This document shows, piece after piece, positions 12,072 to 23,645 of a DNA stretch of 64,000 nt. The stretch spans positions 4,588,690 to 4,652,689 of the forward strand of contig CM065328.1 of the NCBI GenBank assembly GCA_033032175.1, given 5' to 3'. Each line of letters starts with the position of its first letter. The stretch's first letter is position 1. The DNA is from Saturnia japonica (lineage: Eukaryota; Arthropoda; Insecta; Lepidoptera; Saturniidae). The position numbers were made by a program, and so were the translations under genes. The notes beneath the pieces are model-generated. The model saw nothing but the letters and a program-made list of their open reading frames with translations, had not been told where the DNA came from and searched no databases.

Positions 12072-12936
12072 CACGCCATTGAAGCATTGAACGTTTCGTT
12101 TTACCTAAGGTTAAGTTGTCATACGTTCAGTAACATTTTATTTTATTTAAGTTTACGAGTTTTTAAAATTTTTAATTCTTAGGAAATTTTCCTCATTTTT
12201 ATGTTTTTAAACTAATAATAAGTGTAAAAAATAAGAGGTGACCCCTTGAAGGGGAAGGAGTAGAACCCCCTTCATCAGCGAAAAATAGGGGGACAGATTC
12301 AGAGGGATTTTTATATCTATTTTGAGACTGCAACATCTCCAGCGCTGCGGGAAGAGTAGCCTCTACGCCTTTGCGTAACTAATTGTAGGCATCCATTCTC
12401 GCCTCCGCAGCTTCGGCTAATTGGTCGCCTTGGGCGACCAGCCTCAGCCGCTTTGGCTCGTCCGATGCCTACAATTAGCTACAGCAGGCGGAGGCTGCTC
12501 TCCCTACGCGCCTCCGGCTTTATAAAAACACTCTAGGGGTAAAAGAGAATCATACCAGGTAGAGTTGGAGTTAATCAATTCAGTTCTTTGCCATAAGTTG
12601 AACCTAACCTATTATTTTATTTGTTATCTTCCTCTATACGCTCTCAACTGCTAGGGACACAAACGATGACATTGACAATGACAGTACAAAATGGCGTGAG
12701 TTTTACGTTTCGTTCTGCAAACCCTCAAAAGACTGATACTACTTATTTTAATTCGTATGAATCATAATGAAAATAATGCTATAATTTAATATATATCAAC
12801 GGATAAATATATATGTGCATGATAAATTATTGAAATGAGTACAAAATATAATTATTTTCGTAAATTTATATAAAATAAAATGTTACTGAACGTATGACAA
12901 CTTAACCGTAGGTAAAACGAAACGTTCAATGGCGTG
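12072..12936. mobile_element. Nested fold-back element with about 75-bp inverted ends and a GC-rich core
   Basis: The ends are inverted copies (about 12072-12155 and 12858-12936), sharing aacgtttcgttttacc and cgttcagtaacattttatt. No transposase is seen. The core (12240-12540) is much richer in GC than its surroundings. The exact boundaries overlap the TIR of the surrounding element and may be off by about 10 bp. Confidence 0.65.
12379..12478. repeat. GC-rich palindrome able to form a long stem
   Basis: The outer arms ctaattgtaggcat (12379-12392) and atgcctacaattag (12465-12478) are perfect inverted copies. At the centre ggtcgcc and ggcgacc (12423-12429 and 12433-12439) are separated by three bases. 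Further partial complementarity lies between. Confidence 0.7.
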
Positions 12937-13122
12937 AATTCTATATAATCTGTGGTAGGGATTGACAATTAATACAAAAATAAATTATTTTAATTAATTT
13001 TTTTCTCAAAAACTACGGGTTTCCGCATGTTGAAACTTTGCGTATGTGCTTATATTAATGTAACCTTTCTGTAAAAAAAAAATCATCCCCCAACTCGACG
13101 GACGTCAATGGAAAGCTGAGCC
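12934..13122 (-). repeat. Right inverted repeat of the 9729-13122 element
   Basis: Inverted copy of 9729-9921, including the oligo(A/T) run and the ccccaactcgacggacgtc segment. Confidence 0.8.
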
Positions 13123-13164
13123 GAATTGTGTTTATTTTTAACATAAAACTTATTGTTTGTAATC

Positions 13165-13468
13165 ATGTTGGATAAGTGCTGCGTTTACAACTGCATCAGC
13201 TCTAAGCCTGAAGTTCATCTTCACGCTTTTCCAAGAAGTGAGAAAAGTTTTCTAACATGGTTAAAATCTATAAATGATTCTGCTTTAGTGAAACTTAATA
13301 AGAGCGAGATCATATCACGACGAAGAGTTTGCCGAAAACATTTTGAAGCAAAGTTTATTCGACAAAAACTGGCTAAAGGAATTCGGTTTGTTCTGACTCC
13401 TGATGCCTATCCTTCTTTATTTTCTGAACAGGAAATCGAAAGTGGCATACCGAATAGAAACGAAATTG
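13165..13468 (+). CDS. THAP-domain first exon of a P-like transposase (intact exon copy)
   Basis: The exon encodes about 101 residues of a THAP zinc finger, the DNA-binding domain of P-element and THAP9-type transposases. The start is the ATG at 13165. Zinc ligands of the C2CH pattern are visible as Cys5 or Cys6, Cys10, Cys56 and His59, with HAFP at residues 20-23 and the terminal TPDAYPSLF in place of the usual AVPTIF box. The exon ends at a consensus donor (G|GTAAGT at 13468/13469). No downstream exons in this orientation are found; on the + strand it lies inside the intron of the opposite-strand P-like gene. It is probably a transposon remnant rather than a working gene, although the exon itself is undamaged. 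Confidence 0.75.
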
Positions 13469-14084
13469 GTAAGTTCACAATATAATTGTTTAAAGTTAGG
13501 TTATGTTGATATTTATATTGTAATAGTGCTGGGACATATTAGAGAATTACTGTGACTATCGATAATGAAAATTTATTAATTTGTTTGCTATTTTCATAAA
13601 TGGAAATGGACCATGTTTAAAAGTATAACAGAAGCAGAATTATTGTTACAAAGTAGCTTCTGTGCATGATAGTTTATTTTACGAGGGTTATGTCATCATG
13701 TGGTGTATATTGTGTAAGTTTATGTTGTTTTTTGTTGGTCTCTCGATGTTATTGAAAGTATTTTTTTATGAATACCTTAATATTGTAGTTTTAATAGTTA
13801 TAAGACATTAAATACAAGTTTTCAGGAATTTTAAATTTCAACAATTAAACTAATGCGTTGCTCTGAAACAAAGAAACGACATTTGAAGTGTATTATTTAA
13901 ATTGTCAATTCCTTTTATAAACAAATACAAATTTTATAGCTCAATCACGGTTACTTGTCAGTTAAACTTAACTACTTCCTCGACCGAGTTAGCCATTATT
14001 ACTTACAGCGCCATCTATGAAATACATGAGTACATGGTCACTATTCTAACTACGAGACGAAGCCGTACAAAATAAAGCAATAAT
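13469..14084. other. Intronic / repeat sequence following the THAP exon
   Basis: Up to about 13812 this is the inverted copy of 23326-23010. The remainder shows no gene. Confidence 0.6.
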
Positions 14085-14289
14085 TAGTTTGACCTGGAAA
14101 TATACAATAAAGTAATTTTATTTATAAAATAAAAAAATAATGCGGGGCAAAGCTAGTATCCATAATATACAGACGAAGTCGCGGGTACCAGCTAGTAAAT
14201 ATATATTCAGTAGTATTGGAGATGAAAATGACTAAAATATGTTGAGATCTCTTTAGTATGGGCAATCATACATCACTTTTGTCAAGCAA
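14085..14289 (+). repeat. Direct repeat B (copy 2)
   Basis: Copy of 11585-11788. After it the intron continues (gtggtcattt...) to the donor at 14421, so the ancestral order was probably 11788 joined to 14290. Confidence 0.85.
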
Positions 14290-14421
14290 AGTGGTCATTT
14301 TATAAACTTCACATGCGACTGGGTTTTAATAATTTTACTTACATAGGTACATAGTGTATATAAATGATTTCACGCCTATACAGGTTGATTTTTGAGATGG
14401 GTCAGTGAGAATTTTACTTAC

Positions 14422-14840
14422 CTTCATTTTATCATATGATGTAGGTTTAACATGTTTGTCGGTGAGTTTAGTGCTTCTTGCTCGTCCACCATTTCCATCT
14501 ACTTTATAAAGAATTTCAATGTACTCCCACTTAGCACGCCGATTACCGATGAGAAGATCTTTCTTCTAAAAATTATTGCGAAAACATTTTAGTAAATGAG
14601 GTACATCATAGATGTGATATAGCCGGTTACTATTAATGTTATAGGAAACATTATTATCATTGTAGCCTTCACTGCGTACAAGTTCTCTATTTGAGTCCGA
14701 TATTATTAGCTGCAACATTGGCAGAGCTTTGATCACTAACTGTGGCTCTAACTATGAATCCAGCTTTAAAAATTGCAAATACTACCTCCTTGATAATATT
14801 CTTTAAAACAAATGTTTTTACTCCATCTCGAGCAAATTAA
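14422..14840 (-). pseudogene. P-superfamily transposase, internal exon(s), broken
   Basis: On the - strand the segment 14567-14422 reads LLIGNRRAKWEYIEILYKVD and later LTDKHVKPTSYDKMK. It then meets a consensus donor (AAG|GTAAGT at 14422/14421) that joins in phase to the acceptor at 11591. Upstream (14840-14570) the fragments RLYHIYDVPHLLKCFRNNF and ELVRSEGYN are visible. DVPHLLK carries the second catalytic Asp of P transposases. Stops interrupt the upstream part. The joined exons restore a family-typical KMK-VKLAAQV junction. Confidence 0.75.
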
Positions 14841-15030
14841 CAATTCCACAAATTAACAAATATAAAATGTTTAATAATGTTAATAAGAACAACGAACAAT
14901 GGCGGTTCAATTTGTTTTGTCAATTTTGACAATTCCAATGAAAATGGCGGCCACAGACCATTATGGCGGAAGAATATCAATGAATATGCCTTTGTGTGAG
15001 TATTTCTTTGTGTGAAAGAGAAACGTAGCG

Positions 15031-15116
15031 GGTACGCTTATGGATTTTTCCCATGTTGAGTGAAATAGATGCGCGAGCTTTTCGTGTTAAAATATATAGG
15101 CGAGTTGACAGAGCCT
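15031..15116 (+). repeat. Direct repeat C (copy 1)
   Basis: About 85 bp, gggtacgcttatggattttt to gttgacagagcctg, repeated nearly exactly at 18176-18262. Confidence 0.85.
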
Positions 15117-16539
15117 GATACACATACACAACTTATCTATAGATACCAATTTATACATTTCATTCATGATTGTTATCTCCATCGCATTTACTCTTGAAGT
15201 GGCCTAATGAGCCGTCCGCTACCTCTCTCTTTCCCTCATTATATTTGTTTATGGTACTTGTCAAATTACGTTAGTGATGAAATCATAGATTTAAATCGGT
15301 ACTTTACGGTAAATAAGTAAACTAGTGATGTATTTCGTATCAATCGGTATTTTACTAAACAAATTACCGGTTTTTATCGATATTTTTGCGACGGCAACCA
15401 TTTTACCAGATTTATCAAACTGAGTCTTAAAATAAAAGAAACGTAAGGATTACATAATATTTATTCTTATTGGGATTTACAAATATTAACATGCCATAAA
15501 ACTTTCCCTTCATACTTCACGGGCTTAGGACCGGCTTTAAGCATTGTTTTAAAACCTCAGACCTAGGAATTTCGGCAGGATCTTGAAGTGTTATGTGGTG
15601 GTTTTTATTTTAATTCATACCTTATGTTGGCTCTATATTGTGTAATTTTGACATTTTACGTGATGTAGTTTGGTTATTTTGCACAAGTGGATTATAAATA
15701 CCTAACTGGGAACATGCATTTTAAGTTCACATAAAACTCCCTGTAAAATTTTAAAAATGGAGCCTCGATCTTGTTGAAGCTATGTTTGAATATTGCAAGA
15801 TAGATAATTACATTTGGGTAAATACTTATTGTTTAACATTGACTTTGGCTGAAATGTGTAATAACAGTACGAACAGTTGCCATTCAATAAAAGAAAGACG
15901 GAGCGCATGGAACTAAAAGTGAAACCAGAAAAAAGGAAATACAAAATGGAACATTATTACAATTCAATGATCATAAGAATAAAAATATTACCATAAAACA
16001 ATAGTTATTAAAAGTATATAAAATAAGTTTCCTAATATGACTCATGAATGTAGACAAAAACTACAGAAATAACAGAATTAATCATCAATATAAAAATCAA
16101 TCGCTCACAACGTATTTCTCAATATTATTACAGACAGGAGAAAACAAATTCATATTACAATTAATTAATTAAGATCATAAGAATAAAAACATTACAAAAT
16201 ATTAACATAAAACAAAAGTTATTAAAAGTATACTTATAAAATAATTTTCTTAATATGAATCATGAATGTTGTTAAAAAATACACCAGACAAATTTGCATG
16301 CTTCATAAAATATTTGTATGAATAATTAGTAAATAATACACATAATGCCTAATTAAGTAATTAGAAACAAAGAAAATATGCTAGATTATGACATGATTAC
16401 ATATCTAGAATTACATAATTATTATTTACCTTAAAAATAATAACAATACATGTGAGTATATTCATGCATGTTTTAAATTTTATTTTTTATTTGATTCTGA
16501 TTTAATCAATCAATGTTACATTAGATAACTAAGAACATT
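15117..16539. other. No gene seen
   Basis: Strongly AT-rich. A short internal similarity (aaaacaatagttattaaaag at about 15997 and aacaaaagttattaaaag at about 16212) suggests an old local duplication. Confidence 0.45.
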
Positions 16540-17830
16540 ACTTAATAATAACAATGAATTATTAATAATATATTACAACTAGTAGTAGTACTATATTTTA
16601 AAAAAAATGGAGACAACCAATTACTTTTTATTTTTGTGAAGGAACAACACCTTAAAAATAAAACTAAAATTGATACAAAAAATTGTTACTGCCATATATA
16701 AATTTAAATTAAATATATAATAAATAGCTGATTATTATTTGCTTATAGCCGGTTATATATTCCTGACAAAAATTCAAATGTTTTAGTGTAACTTAACTTT
16801 TAAACAGAGTACTTCCTCTATAACATTGCAGCAATAAAAACTTCATCATTACTGGTAACGATAAAAAAAATTTTTAATTAAATAATATCTTATAAAAAAG
16901 TTTTAGAAAGTTTCTTTGTGTTCAAATTGTAAAGATATATTTTTTCCAATGAAGATTCATTGTATTAATAAATATTTAATTCAAGGTTCTTTAAAATTCA
17001 TTTAATAATTTGCTATTTATAAAACTTAGATTTTGAAGGTATTTAAATTTTTCATTCTAAAAATGGCGTTGGCTTGGTATCAGTCAGAGATAAATGTATC
17101 AATTCTCCCGTTTACTAACCTAACATATACCTCTGGGTTGGTTTGAAATTACTTGTCTTTAAAACCAATGTTTCTTTGGCTTGGTTACAGTCTAACTTAA
17201 AATCTTTTCCCAAGACTAAATCAGCCACAATGTCTAAACAAAATAATATTATGCATAATTCATTAATTGATGGTTTACTTCACGGAAGAATAAACAATAG
17301 GTTTATTTTTAAACATTTCCATAAAAAAAGTCCAAATTAATAATTTTGTCTGTGAAAAGCACAAAATCATAGTATAAATTTCAAGCCTAGCAACTGCCAT
17401 ATTAAGTTATTTACCTGGGAAACATACTGGACGTAATTATATAAAATAATATTGGAGTCTGTAGCAATATAATCTTGTTGGGTTGAAGCAATTCAAAGTT
17501 TTGGGATGAAAATTTTGATTAATATTTTGATTTCTTTAAGAATTGGCAACAAGTATTTTGTCAACAAATGTTCATTTTGGCAATGTCATAACTGGGTATT
17601 TTAATAATTTTTTACGTGGAATCATATGTTTATTGTTTAGCAATTGATTTTATAAAGTTGAATTTTTTCCTTATTTATATATTTTGTAGGTTTATTTGTC
17701 GGTAGTTAGTGTTTATGCTTTCTATTACACATGAAAAGAATTTAAACAAGTTCACATTTTATATAGTTGAATCATACATACTATCTTTCTTCTGAATTAG
17801 CGAAAACATACCTTTTACCTAGGGTTCATC
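16540..17830 (-). pseudogene. Second, strongly decayed copy of the P-like element 3' half
   Basis: Read along +, this follows the same order of landmarks as 10360-14600: ataataacaatgaattatta, then agtttctttgtg, then tctgggttggt, then aatattatgcata, then ctgtgaaaag, then gtttatttgtcggt (compare gtttgtcggtgag at 14455), then cttctgaattagcgaaaac (compare cttctaaaaattattgcgaaaac at 14562). No open frame survives. It lacks the 2.3-kb insert found in the other copy, so it probably reflects the earlier arrangement. Confidence 0.6.
16735..16845 (+). repeat. Inverted repeat D, left arm
   Basis: gattattatttgcttatagc through gtgtaacttaacttttaaac to acattgcagcaata; its inverted copy is at 18675-18787. 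Confidence 0.75.
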
Positions 17831-18175
17831 CGGCGGAAACAGGTATTATTATGATAATTTCAATATTGTTTCTGGTTTGGGTGTTATGTGTGTTTTTGTA
17901 TGTTAACAGATCCATAATACACGAGAAATGCACTTTGACATAGTGGTAACATTATTCTGTTTAATTGAAAGACTACCTTATCAAATTTTAAATAATTTTA
18001 TTTATTGCCTCTGCAATTTACTTTGATGTTGTGAAAATAATGTTTAAGGAATGTTACATGTAAATCGAACAAGTTGCATTAATTGTTTTGATATTACAAT
18101 GAAAGGGGCCTCACTGTAGTCAACATTGTAAATGACTGCCTTTTTGAGAATGTATTCGGGGTTTCAGAAACGTAC

Positions 18176-18262
18176 GGGTACGCTTATGGATTTTTCCCAT
18201 GTTGAGTGAAATAGATGCGCGAGCTTTTCGTGTTAAAATATATAGGCGAGTTGACAGAGCCT
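18176..18262 (+). repeat. Direct repeat C (copy 2)
   Basis: Copy of 15031-15116; the sequences diverge immediately after gagcctg. Just downstream, cagactattagatgtacaag is tandemly doubled (about 18286-18330). Confidence 0.85.
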
Positions 18263-18674
18263 GGTCGATATGTCGATATTATACACAGACTATTAGATGT
18301 ACAAGACCACAGACTATTAGATGTACAAGTACAGACGGGAAACTCGAAGGCGAGGGGTATAACGTTAGGAATGAGGTACGGGGGGCAGGACTGATACACT
18401 AGCCAACGCCATTTTTAAATGATACCATTCGAAAATATACTTCCGACCTGTTTTATAAACTAGCAACATTATTAAACGGATGTAGAGATAGGGTCACTTA
18501 TATAAATATTTATCGATAAAAGAAATGAATCTGACTATGATATCTCTGAGCAATAAAAATTTGACATATTTACGAAACTTGCACATTAACAAATTTTATA
18601 ATACAAAAAGATAATCCTTACACTTAAAAATTTTTTTGACCGTGTCCAAGTGTATAATTTACCAGTTTTTTATT

Positions 18675-18787
18675 GCTGCAATGTTATAGCACGGCCAGAC
18701 TCTGTTTAAAAGTTAAGTTACACTAAAATATTTGAATTTTTGTCAGGAAATATATACCGGCTATAAGCGAAATAATAATCAGCCATT
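18675..18787 (-). repeat. Inverted repeat D, right arm
   Basis: Inverted copy of 16735-16845 (tattgctgcaatgttata to gcgaaataataatcagcc). Confidence 0.75.
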
Positions 18788-18868
18788 TTTACAGTAATAT
18801 TTAATGTTATATAAACACATAAATCACAACATAAAATTAAAAAAAACAGGACTTGAAAATAACACCAG

Positions 18869-20188
18869 CGACGATTGTATAGTACTTCACGATAACGAAT
18901 AATCGACTATAATTAAGGAGTATTAAAAAAATATAACTTAAATGCATGAAAACGAATCTTAATTATTTGGTAAGTCGCCACAAACTGAAAATACGCTATA
19001 AGTAAATATTATAAGCTTGCTCAGGAAAAATTTTCCGTTAATTAGAAATTCTTTTATTTACATCATTTAATTTTATAGTATAAAAATTTAATTGTTTTTG
19101 ATTATTATTTAAAGTTACGTTTGTATCATTTTTAATTTTTGGGACGCCATTTTTTGATATAAGTAAAGTAATTTGTTTAGCTATGGATCTCGGTTGTTAG
19201 TTATTCTATTGTTACCTGTGGTCCAATTATGAATTTGTATTTTTATTGTTAAAGTCATAAACGTGAGTTTTTACATTTGACGTGTTTTTGACTATGCTTT
19301 GTTGTAATTTATTTGGCAGTAAATGACTTAGCATTTGTTTTAATATATTTCTTTTATGGAATCTGACTTTGTTAAATTAGGATTTGTATCTGGTAAGCTG
19401 TTTTGCCTTTTAGCATTGAAAATTTTTTGATATTGATATCGCATGTTACAGTGGTATGTTTATTAAAAAGACAACATAAATTTAAAAGGGTCATTAAACT
19501 CGCAAGTTCAACATTTTGTGAATGATCACTGACAACATCGATAAAACCAAAGATTTAAATGAATTTTTAACCTGGGTTATTCCAGCTTGGATTTACATTT
19601 CTGTAATTTATGTGCTCTGAATTCTACCATGAATTTCAACAGGATCTTGATTAAAATTGCGAGTATATAAACGATGAATGCCTTTAGTACTTAAAAAAGT
19701 CCTAATATTCTAGAAATTGTTATCGTAGTTTTCCAATTTATGTGTGATGGCACTGAATAAGAGTGCCATCATTAAAAATTTTATTGTACATAAAGCAATG
19801 CTTGTCTCTTATTGATGATGAACGCTATCCATTTTAACAGGACATGGTTCAGTAGATTTCTCATTATATGATCCACCATTACAACTGCGATAATAAAATA
19901 AAAGGGAGTGTTTGTAAGTTGAGCACAAATTAAAATTGACTTTTTTTTATAACCCTGAAATCTAGAATATTAAGGCATTCGTCATAAATTTTTTCAATAT
20001 TTTCGAGAGACAAACCAAAATATTATAAATGGTACATAATATATCCCATGACCTTCGTAAATTTAACTATCATGTACAGGAGATACTTTATTAACAATAA
20101 TTCTGCTTCTGTTATACTTTTAAATATGGTCCACTACCATTTATGTAAATAGCAAACAAATTAATAAATTTTCATTATCGATAGTCAC
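18869..20188 (+). repeat. Segmental duplication E, copy 1, left part
   Basis: gcgacgattgtatagtactt to cattatcgatagtcac, matched in direct orientation at 21929-23260 with scattered substitutions and indels. It includes ctgtggtccaattatgaatt and tggtccactaccatttatg. Confidence 0.8.
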
Positions 20189-20258
20189 GTAATTACTAAC
20201 AAATTTTTGAATTTGATAAGCTTTGCCGGTGAAAGGTATACTAATTTCTTTTTTTAGA

Positions 20259-20545
20259 CGCCTATGACGCCATTTGTTCTATGGAGCAAGTTTATTTCCT
20301 TTAAGAAAAGGGACCCTGAAAAATTTTTGGCGCAGAAGAAATCTAACGCAGAAAGAACTAAAAAGAAAAAGAAAAGGATAGCAGATTTTGACACTTTTCA
20401 GCAACAAATTATTAGGAAGCAATGGAGAGAGAAGAAGAAGAATAACAAAGAAAAACATGCATCGCCAGAAAAAATTAAACGTTATTCAAAGTTGAAATTT
20501 GTCAGCACAAAAAGGAAGGACTCGGATTTTGTAAATACAAATTAG
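20259..20545 (+). pseudogene. Lys/Arg-rich exon-like frame of unknown origin
   Basis: About 93 codons are open, preceded by a good polypyrimidine tract and AG (to 20258) and ended by TAG at 20543-20545. The product is very basic (KKKKKRIADFDTFQQQ, RKQWREKKKNNKEKHASPEK) and would be helical. The style recalls Arg/Lys-rich N-terminal regions of some transposon proteins, but I cannot assign a family. It occupies the position in duplication copy 1 where copy 2 has the inverted THAP exon. It may be a stranded 3' exon; whether it is expressed is unknown. Confidence 0.4.
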
Positions 20546-21080
20546 ATTACCAAAAAAATTAAGTTAAAACGTGATATAATGTACCTACCAGTCACAATAT
20601 TTCTTGATGAACAGTTGTGATGAGGTGTATTTTAATTAATATATTTTTGTTTAAAGCCTGTTTGATCTCATGCTCTAATTAATAACAGCTATATACTTAC
20701 ATACACTGAAAATACCAATGAAAACTTTTTAAAATTTTAATTTTAAACTGCCACTAAGCCCTCCCTATAACACAGAGCATCGAACATCATTTAGAGCTTG
20801 TTACCATTGAAAACATTCTAATAAAGTACATTTTTTAATTAAGTTCAAATAAAGATTTTAATTCCTACATGTTTTTGTATTTTTTTACTATTTAAATTAA
20901 GTACCTAAATTAGAAACTTGTGGGATTTGCGCGAGTCAAGCCACGAGTGAAAATCTTGTATTATTTATGAATTATGTGCACTAAGCTTTACTGTTTTCCG
21001 GTGTGTTACATATTACAAGTGTGTTATTGTGTGTTACAGTGTCGTGTGTTATTGAACAATTTTTCGTGGCTTTAACCATT
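20546..21080. other. No gene seen
   Basis: AT-rich; contains a short gtgtgttattgtgtgttac tract. No element boundaries found. Confidence 0.45.
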
Positions 21081-21893
21081 ATACGCTATTATAATATTAT
21101 AGCTGAAGCATAGACCAATAACCAAGCTGAAGGACGCATTGTAACGTTCAGACCCACTGACAAATAAAAAGTATTTTTATGACTGTTTTGAAATATTATT
21201 TTATCTACAAACGAGTAACAAATCTGAATAAGTATAAAGATATCTTACGATTGGTATTTCATATATTATTTGTAAACGGTTTTGTTTTATATTTAGGACA
21301 ATTCGTTTTTTTTTGTTAATTATTTATTTTCATTACCGCCGCTGGATCACTGTAGATAGTGGATCTTTTAGTAATTTATACTAATATTATAAAACTGAAG
21401 AGTTTGTTTGTTTGTTTGCTTGAACGCGCTAATCTCAGGAACACTGCTGGTTCGAATGAAAAAGATATTTTAGTGTTTGATAGCCCATTTATCGAGGAAA
21501 GCTATAGGCTATATATTATATTATCTTAACCTTTGTTTTTGAGCAACTTAAAGAGAAAGCAAAACATATTGTTTACCCGTGGGTATTAAAAATGCCGATG
21601 TTTAACGTGAAGATTTATTTCAATTCTACACTGTTACAAAATACACAAACTCACAACCCTGTTATTTATTTCACAATGGTTTCGCTTCCTTATATCGCTA
21701 TATAATTCAAAACTGAACTGCCTCGCCACTAAACGATCGCAGAAAAATAGTGAATCGTCGCTAACTTTCTCAACGTTTAGTTTCTATGCCTATTCGAAGA
21801 CGTAATCGAGGCGATAAGCCATATACATGTGTGGAAACTGGTATTTACACAAACATGCGCCGCGGTTGTTTACAACGCGAACATTATTTCGAA
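21081..21893 (+). repeat. Segmental duplication E, copy 1, right part
   Basis: Matches 23911-24944 directly (ttcagacccactga, ccgccgctggatcactgtag, aacaaacatgcgccgcgg). It includes a truncated Helitron-like head (21379-21525). About 260 bp present in copy 2 are missing here. Confidence 0.85.
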
Positions 21894-21928
21894 TTTAAAA
21901 GTTTTCTTCTTTTATCAGTAACAGGTTT

Positions 21929-23260
21929 GCGACGATTGTATAGTACTTCACGATAACGAATAATCGACTATAATTAAGGAGTATTAAAAAAATATAACTT
22001 AAATACATGAAACGTCTCTTAATCACATAACTACATAACGATCTCCTGAAATACCCCTATAAAGTAAATAATATAGTGGTTGTCAGGTGCGATTTTCCGT
22101 TAAGTAGAAATTATTTTATTTACATCATTTAATTTTACAGTATAAAAATTAATTGTTTTTGATTATTATTTAATCTTACGTTTGTATCTTTTTTTGAATT
22201 TTTCTAACGCCATTTTTTGCATATAAGGTAAAGTATTTGATAAGCTATGGATATCGATTCCTTTAAGTATTCTATTGATACCTGTGGTCCAATTATGAAT
22301 TTGTATTTTTATTGTTAAAGCCATAAACGTGACATTTTACATTTGACGTGTTTTTTAATATCTTTCTTGTTACATATCACGCAGTAAATGACTTAGCATT
22401 TGTTTTAATATTTTCTTTTATGGCGTTTGACTTTGTTAAATTAGGATTTGTATCTGGTAAGCTGTTTTGCCTTTTAGCATTGAAAATTTTTTTGATATTG
22501 ATATCGGAGTTTACAGTGGTATGTTTATTAAAAAGACAACATAAATTTAAAAGGGTCATCTTCCTCGCAATTAAAATTTTGTGAATGATCACTGACAACA
22601 TCGGATAAAAACAAAGATTTAAATGAATTTGTAAATGTATTATTACAGCTTGGATTTATATTTCTGTAATTATGTGCTCTTATTCTACCAAAAAAAATTT
22701 CAACAGGATCTTGATTAAAATTGCGAGCATAAAAACGATAAATGCCTTTAGTACTTAAAAAAGTCCAAATATTCTAGAAACTTCTTATCGTAGTTTTCCA
22801 ATTTATGAGTGATGGCACTGAATAAGGAGTGCCATCTCTTAAAAACTTTATTGTACATAAAGCAATGCTTCTCTCCAAAACTGATGATGAACGCTATCCA
22901 TTTTAACAGCACATCGCAGTGGTTTTCCTCTATTATATGATCCACCATTACAACTGTCAAAAATAAAATAAAAAGGGAGTGTTTGTAATTGAGCACAAAT
23001 TAAAATTAACTTTTTTTTATAACTATTAAAACTAGAATATTAAGGCATTCATAAAAAAACCTTTCAATAACATCGAGAGACAAACAAAAAACAACATAAA
23101 CTTACACAATATATACCACATGACCTTCGTAAAATAAACTATCATGTACAGGAGATACTTTATTAACAATAATTCTGCTTCTGTTATACTTTTAAACATG
23201 GTCCACTACCATTTATGAAAATAGCAAACAAATTAATAAATTTTCATTATCGATAGTCAC
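21929..23260 (+). repeat. Segmental duplication E, copy 2, left part
   Basis: Direct copy of 18869-20188, offset by about 3060 bp. Small open frames inside (22348-22996) differ between the copies and show no motif, so I do not call genes. Confidence 0.8.
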
Positions 23261-23341
23261 AGTAATTCTCTAATATGTCCCAGCACTATTACAATATAAA
23301 TATCAACATAACCTAACTTTAAATAATTATATTGCGAACTT

Positions 23342-23645
23342 ACCGATTTCGTTTCTATTCGGTATGCCACTTTCGATTTCCTGTTCAGAAAATAAAGAAG
23401 GATAGGCATCAGGAGTCAGAACAAACCGAATTCCTTTAGCCAGTTTTTGTCGAATAAACTTGGCTTCAAAATGTTTTCGGCAAACTCTTCGTCGTGATAT
23501 GATCTCGCTCTTATTAAGTTTCACTAAAGCAGGATCATTTATAGTTTTTACCATGTTTGAAATCTTTTCTCACTTCTTGGAAAAGCGTGAAGACAAACTT
23601 CAGGCTTAGAGCTGATGCAGTTGTAAACGTAGCACTTATCCGACA
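23342..23645 (-). pseudogene. THAP-domain exon, inverted pseudogene copy
   Basis: This is the inverted counterpart of the THAP exon at 13165-13468. It keeps RRRVCRKHFEAKF and TPDAYPSLF and the splice donor at its 3' end. It has lost the start codon (the ATG position reads GTG) and a 1-bp deletion near the TW residues (about 23555) shifts the frame. The THAP zinc site cannot be made. The difference from the intact copy makes this the older or less constrained duplicate. Confidence 0.8.

Larger units (their letters stand above)
9729..13122. mobile_element. Inserted element with about 190-bp inverted repeats and 8-bp target duplication
   Basis: The 8 bp GAATTGTG stand directly left (9721-9728) and right (13123-13130) of this segment. 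The element ends are inverted copies of each other (about 9729-9921 and 12934-13122, sharing CTTTCCATTGACGTCC). Removing it restores the leader of the THAP exon as it reads at the inverted copy near 23.69 kb. An 8-bp duplication fits P-superfamily or hAT insertion. The interior carries a P-transposase 3' exon, but the related upstream exon lies outside at 14.4 kb, so the relation between element and gene is not simple. Confidence 0.7.

Noticed and set aside
22348..22996. Small open frames of 74-82 codons as genes
   Set aside because: They lie in a segmental duplication; the sister copy at 19.3-19.9 kb has lost the frames, so they are not constrained.
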